This document shows positions 59,150 to 64,000 of a DNA stretch of 64,000 bases, one piece after another; the first letter of the stretch is position 1; every line of letters starts with the position of its first letter. The notes under the pieces were generated by a model. That model saw only the letters and a program-made list of their open reading frames with translations, was not told the origin of the DNA and did no database searches. The stretch spans positions 90,979,501 through 91,043,500 of the forward strand of contig CM027381.1 of NCBI GenBank assembly GCA_015680905.1. The letters are read 5' to 3'. This DNA is from Coptis chinensis (Eukaryota > Streptophyta > Magnoliopsida > Ranunculales > Ranunculaceae). The translations under genes were made by a program, and so were the position numbers.

Positions 59150-62100
59150 TTTTTTAGGTTAGTTCAATACAGTTACATCCAATTTCTGATTTTCCTGTAA
59201 TTTAATCTTTGAGGGTTAGTTCAATGCATTTGCATCCAGTTTCCGATTTTTCGATAATTATTTGTTGGTGTTAGTTTGATGTATGTTCATTCAAGTTTTG
59301 ATTTCCCGTTATTTATTCTTTGAGGTTAGTTTAATGCAGTTGTATCAATATTATAATTATCCATTAATATTTTTAAGATTAGTTTAATGCTTGCATCTAC
59401 ATCCAATTTCCGATTTCCCGTTAAATATTATTTGAGGTTAGTTCGATGTATTTGCATCTAGTTTTCTATTTCTCATTAATTGTTCTTTGACGTTAGTTTC
59501 ATGCAGTATTATATATATTTGAAAATATTTGTTATTATTGGGGGTTTTTTTTTTCCAGTTGCTATTATATATTTTGTGATGTTCTTTTTTGTATAATTTA
59601 ATTTTCCATATGTAATTTATTTTGGTTTGGTTTGATATATAATTTATTTAAGCCCAACATCTACTTTAACTAAATCAATAGTTATATAATTTATTTAAGC
59701 CAACGTCCGTTTTAACTGAATCTCGTTATTCCGCTAAAATTGGAAATTATAAAATTCATAAATTTAATTAGAATATGTCGTAATTATTGTGGCCTGTGGT
59801 TTTTAAAATCCTTAACTATGACTAAATTTTACACCTCAAATTGATTCAACTTTATTTGTTAGACCCATATATATAGTGCATACAATACAATTTTATTTGT
59901 TTTTGGTGTACACTATTACTTATTTTATTATTAGTTTACTTTTTTTTTCCTTTTTTCCCAGTCACATGTGTGGTTAACAAATGCATAAAGTAAATGTTCA
60001 AGCAACTCAATTCATTTTTTTCATTTGTTCTTTCGTAGTTTCATTATCATTTTATAGAAATAAACTTTGTTATGTTAAACTTCACCTGAGATTAGTGTGG
60101 AAACTATTCTTTGTGGCGTAAGGGTTTTAGGAAAATCGTTTTTGGTTGAAAATATTGCTTTTTGCAATTTAGTTATTTTTTTTAGGTTAGTTCAATATAG
60201 TTGCATCCAATTTCCGATTTTCCGGTAATTTAATCTCTGAGGGTTAGTTCAATGCATTTGCATCCAGTTTCCGATTTCCCGACAATTATTTATTGGTGTT
60301 AGTTTGATGTATTTGCATCCAAGTTTTGATTTTCTGTTAATTATTTTTTGAGGTTAGTTTAATGCTGTTGTATCAATATTCTGATTGTCCATTAATTCAT
60401 TTTTAAGATTAGTTTATTAGTTTAATGTTTGCATGTGCATCCAATTTCCGATTTCCTGTTAAATATTATTTGAGGTTAGTTCAATGCATTTGCATCTAGT
60501 TTTATGTTTCTCGGTAATTGTTCTTTGACGTTAGTTTCATGCAGTATTATATATTTTTGAAAATATTTGTTATTATTGGGGGTTTTTTTTTCCAATTGCT
60601 ATTATATATTTTGTGATGTTATTTTTTATATAATTTAATTTTTCACATGTAATTTGTTTTGGTTTGGTTTGGTTTGGTATATAATTTATTTAAGCCTAAC
60701 GTCTATTTTAACTAAATCAATAGTTATATAATTTATTTAAGCCAACGTCCGTTTTAACTGAATCTCGTTATTCCGCTAAAATTGAAAGTTATAAAATTCA
60801 TAAATTTAATTAGAATATATCGTAATTATTATGGCATTTGGTTTTTGAAATCCTTAACTATGACTAAATTTTACAACTCAAATTGATTCAACTTTATTTG
60901 TTATGCCCATATATATATTGCATACAATACAATTTTATTTGTTTTTGGTGTACACTATTACTTATTTTATGATTAGTTTATTTTTTTTTCCCTTTTTTCT
61001 AGTTACATGTGTAGTTAACAAATGCATAAAGTAAATATTCAAGCAACTCAATTCATTTTTTTCATTTGTTCTTTCGTAGTTTCATTATCATTTTATAGAA
61101 AGAAACTTTGTTATGTTAAACTTCATCTGAGATTAGTGTGGAAACTATTCTTTGTGGCGTAAGGGTTTTAGGAAAATCGTTTTTGGTTGAAAATATTGCT
61201 TTTTGCAATTTAGTTATTTTTTTTAGGTTAGTTCAATATAGTTGCATCCAATTTCCGATTTCCCGGTAATTTAATTTCTGAGGGTTAGTTCAAGGCATTT
61301 GCGTCAAGTTTCCGATTTCCCGACAATTATTTGTTGGTGTTAGTTTGATGTATTTGCATCCAAGTTTGGATTTTCTGTTAATTATTTTTTGAGGTTAGTT
61401 TAATGCAGTTGTATCAATATTCTGATTGTCCATTAATTAAATTTTAAAATTAGTTTATTAGTTTAATGTTTGCATGTGCATCCAATTTTCGATTTCCTGT
61501 TAAATATTATTTGAGGTTAGTTCAATGCATTTGCATCTAGTTTTATGTTTCTCGGTAATTGTTATTTGACATTAGTTTCATGCAGTATTATATATTTTTG
61601 AAAATATTTGTTATTATTGGGGTTTTTTTTTTCCAACTGCTATTATATATTTTGTAATGTTATTTTTTATATAATTTAATTTTCTACATGTAATTTGTTT
61701 TGGTTTGGTATATAATTTATTTAAGTCTAACGTCTATTTTAACTAAATCAATAGTTATATAATTTATTTAAGCCAACGTCCGTTTTAACTGAATCTCGTT
61801 ATTCCGCTAAAATTGGAAATTATAAAATTCATAAATTTAATTAGAATATATCGTAATTATTATGGCATGTGGTTTTTGAAATCCTTAACTATGACTTAAT
61901 TTTACACCTCAAATTGATTCAACTCTATTTGTTATGCCCATATATATATTGCATACAATACAATTTTATTTGTTTTTGGTATACACTATTACTTATTTTA
62001 TGATTAGTTTATTTTTTTTTCCTTTTTTTCCAGTTACATGTGTGGTTAACAAATGCATAAAGTAAATGTTCAAGCAACTCAATTCATTTTTTCCTTTGTT

Positions 62101-62250
62101 CTTTCATTGTTTCATTATCATTTTCTAGAAAGAAACTTTGTTTTGTTAAACTTCGTCTGAGATTAGTGTGGAAACTATTCTTTGTAGCGTAAGGATTTTA
62201 GGAAAATCGTTTTAGGTTGAAAATATTATTTTTTGCAATTTAGTTTTTTT
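59150..62250. repeat. Tandem repeat, about 1.04 kb, roughly three copies
   Basis: The landmark ATGCAGTATTATAT occurs at 59501, 60539 and 61580, giving periods of 1038 and 1041 bp. Each copy has a minisatellite part and a non-repetitive part (AAGCCAACGTCCGTTTTAAC, TTTGTGGCGTAAGGGTTTT). A diverged single copy of the boundary lies at about 40840-40950. No gene. Confidence 0.85.
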
Positions 62251-62775
62251 TTTTTTTTCTATAATTAGCTATATGTTTTAGAAAAAGTTGAACATTCTGT
62301 GAAACTCTAGATGAGATTGTTTATTTATTTATATTCTACTTTTTTATAATTAGTAATAGAGTTTAGAAAAAATTGGAGTCTCTAAAGTGCTCCAAAAAAT
62401 AGATTTGGATTTTTTTTTTCCGTAATTAGTATTAGAGTTTAGAAAAAGTTGGAGACTCTGTAAAGCCTTGAAAAATATAGCCAACAGGGTATAGCTATAA
62501 TATATATCTAAGGATTAATTACTTTTTGAGTTTAGTTTATTGCATTTGCATAAAGTTTTTGATTTCCCGTTAATTACTCTTTGAGCTCAGTTCAATGTAT
62601 TTGAATCCAGTTTTCGATTTCCTTTTAATTATCCAATGTGGTGTGTAATACCAACTTTCTACTTATCTATCTGTAGTGTCCTTGCAAACATGACATAAAA
62701 ATAAATTATGCTTGATTTACTATATTGGATCATCAAAAATTATCCAGTTCCCGATTTTCCGTTAATTATTCTTGT
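62251..62775. repeat. AT-rich end of the repeat region, with second copy of the 57666 block
   Basis: The block at 62511-62773 repeats 57666-57930, and the homology stops abruptly at about 62775, where the Copia gag scrap begins. Confidence 0.65.
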
Positions 62776-63085
62776 TCATGTATCCTCCTGTTCCTCTAGT
62801 GTCTTGTCCTTCCTGTTCCTCTGTATATATCAGACTAATTGCCATTGTTTGCTTGGTATCCATTGTTCTTGTAGTTCTGTGAGTTATCATATTGTGCCTG
62901 TTGACTGCAAATGTTTGACTGCAAGTGTTCTTACATACATGTACATGTTAACTTCTTCACTTAGTAATATCCATATAATTCATCAACTGTAATGTCATCT
63001 TTTCTCACTCTTACTGATGTAGCCACTGGATCATATTCAGAAGTAAGGCCAGAAAAGGCTTGTGTGACTAAGTGAGCACCACATA
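62776..63085 (-). pseudogene. Copia gag fragment
   Basis: On the minus strand, HLVTQAFSGLTSEYDP followed by VRVRKDDITVDELYGYY matches the Copia gag segment 'L...L.GL...YD....S...R...T.EEL...L'. The stretch after it is rich in Asn, Gln and Arg codons, as in gag tails. It is truncated on both sides. Confidence 0.6.
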
Positions 63086-63546
63086 GAAAGAAAGTTATAG
63101 ATATACACTCATGCCATATGTTTGTATGTGTATAGGACGTATTCATGACACGTGGGGTTATAGGTGGCAAGTGGGTCGTATGCTGAATAGCGAAGAAGAG
63201 ACCTAATGTAATGGATCGTGTCCGTGGTAATACAACTGCCGGGAGCTACCCTACGACGGCCAGAGAAGGAGTGGGAGCGACGGATCAAGCCCGTGGAACA
63301 GAGATATACCGCGGAACCCAGTATGGCATAAGATTCAGTGAAGTATCGGGGGCCTAAATGGATGTGGATTAAGGAAAGAAGTAGGGGAAGCACAGTAGCC
63401 AGAACATAATACCTAGAGAGACGGTTGGACAAGTGGCAGACGTGGGACACGAAAAAGATCATGGAGAGCGGTTAGATAGGATGGAGCGGTTGGAGAAAGA
63501 GAGCGGTTATGGGATATATAGTGAAAGGCCAGAAGAAAGAAAAGAA

Positions 63547-63554
<8 letters not shown>

Positions 63555-63597
<43 letters not shown>
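63555..63597. repeat. (GA)n microsatellite in the gypsy LTR
   Basis: About 21 consecutive GA dinucleotides, just upstream of the LTR end. Confidence 0.95.
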
Positions 63598-63600
<3 letters not shown>

Positions 63601-63629
63601 CAAAGGTTGTAAAATCTGATCATACATTT

Positions 63630-63648
63630 TGGCGCCGTCTGTGGGGAC
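63630..63648 (+). other. Primer-binding site of the gypsy element
   Basis: TGGCGCCGTCTGTGGGGAC directly follows the LTR end. The TGGCGCC core is complementary to a plant tRNA 3' end and is diagnostic of Tat/Athila-type elements. Confidence 0.7.
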
Positions 63649-63661
63649 ATCGTAGGAGAAA

Positions 63662-64000
63662 ATGGCCACTTTAGCAAAAAGAGGTGTAGGAAGACCTAAG
63701 AAAGGAGCAGTCAGAGAAGACTTTGAGGAAGTTGAGAGCGCGGGATTGGAAGGGGTAGGAGAGGAAGAATTGTCAGATGTGGCGGCTGACGCCACTAGAC
63801 TTCTGCAGGAGGAGGTAGTTAGGCTGAGAAATGAAAATGACGAGTTGAGGAAGGACAGGGAGACTACCCCGGGAAACAGAGTGGGGATCCTAGAGGGGCG
63901 GTGAAGCGGAGGGGAGAATGTGGAGTACCCGCCACCGGACATCGAACCAACGGCGGGTATCACTTTGGAGTTAGTTCAGGCCATGATCGAGAAAGATAGG
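63662..64000 (+). pseudogene. gag N-terminus of the gypsy element, with an in-frame stop
   Basis: The ATG at 63662, 14 bases after the primer site, opens MATLAKRGVGRPKKGAV, then an acidic segment and a coiled coil (LLQEEVVRLRNENDELRKD). A TGA at 63902-63904 interrupts, after which the same frame continues as EYPPPDIEPTAGITLELVQA to the window end. Gag forms the virus-like particle that packages the element RNA. The rest lies outside the window. Confidence 0.7.

Larger units (their letters stand above)
63086..64000 (+). mobile_element. Ty3/gypsy element (Tat-type), 5' end, cut by the window end
   Basis: A GC-richer LTR-like stretch ends CATACA at 63626 and is followed by TTTTGGCGCCGTCTGTGGGG, the primer-site region typical of Tat-lineage plant gypsy elements. 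A gag start follows at 63662. The LTR 5' border lies somewhere between 63085 and 63125 and is not fixed. TATA-like GGATATATAG lies near 63512. Confidence 0.75.

Noticed and set aside
37900-62775. CRISPR-like array of regular repeats
   Set aside because: Monomers are contiguous and diverged with no unique spacers, in plant DNA; it is a minisatellite.
63472-63963. 163-codon minus-strand frame, Ser/Leu-rich
   Set aside because: It is antisense to gypsy gag and runs through the (GA)n microsatellite; low complexity.

Overview
The window is plant nuclear DNA, most likely from a eudicot with a repeat-rich genome. It is AT-rich, has intron-split coding remnants with GT/AG borders, and carries layered plant-type transposons: Copia and Ty3/gypsy LTR elements, CACTA, PIF/Harbinger, hAT-, Mutator- and Tourist-type MITEs, and Helitrons. 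I see no operons, rRNA, tRNA or CRISPR arrays and no gene that looks fully intact. The species cannot be named from the sequence.

Left part (1-10,151). A tandem repeat of about 80 bp is split by a MITE. Two further MITEs follow, then the 3' part of a host gene on the minus strand (3,411-8,269). It encodes GPI8/PIG-K, the catalytic subunit of GPI transamidase. Seven exons can be placed, but the 5' exons are missing, cut off next to the 5' end of a Copia element (about 8,490-9,050). A fragment of an F-box-associated (FBA) domain follows at 9,056-9,538.

Nested region (10,152-34,500). A Copia-like element (LTRs 10,152-10,391 and 21,756-22,030) holds a 3.4-kb solo LTR (11,058-14,441, TSD CCTTC). 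Eight bp from that LTR's TSD begins a 6.8-kb CACTA element (14,455-21,277, TSD ATG) that carries exon pieces of at least four unrelated host genes. Next is a PIF/Harbinger element (about 23,197-31,625). Its transposase gene is split by a solo LTR (23,956-30,100, TSD GCAGC), which is itself split by a second solo LTR in the opposite orientation (24,737-28,170, TSD TTAAA). A fourth long terminal-repeat block (31,719-34,293) contains a hAT MITE and sits in a duplicated stretch that flanks the Harbinger element on both sides.

Right part (34,500-64,000). After a minus-strand Copia 3' end (35,540-36,435), the window is dominated by Helitrons. A minus-oriented Helitron 3' end lies at 36,692, followed by long arrays of a minisatellite of about 55 bp. 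A plus-oriented Helitron (about 41,230-48,897) carries a decayed Rep gene and a clear 3' hairpin plus CTAG. Beyond it, five Helitron-type 3' ends repeat at 1.72-1.74 kb intervals (49,084-56,000), forming a head-to-tail array of units filled with the same minisatellite. A 1.04-kb tandem repeat (about 59,150-62,250) follows. The window closes with a Copia gag scrap and the 5' end of a Tat-type Ty3/gypsy element (PBS at 63,630, gag start at 63,662).

The coding remnants do not work together as a pathway. What the region records is successive insertion, capture and tandem amplification by transposable elements around one truncated housekeeping gene.
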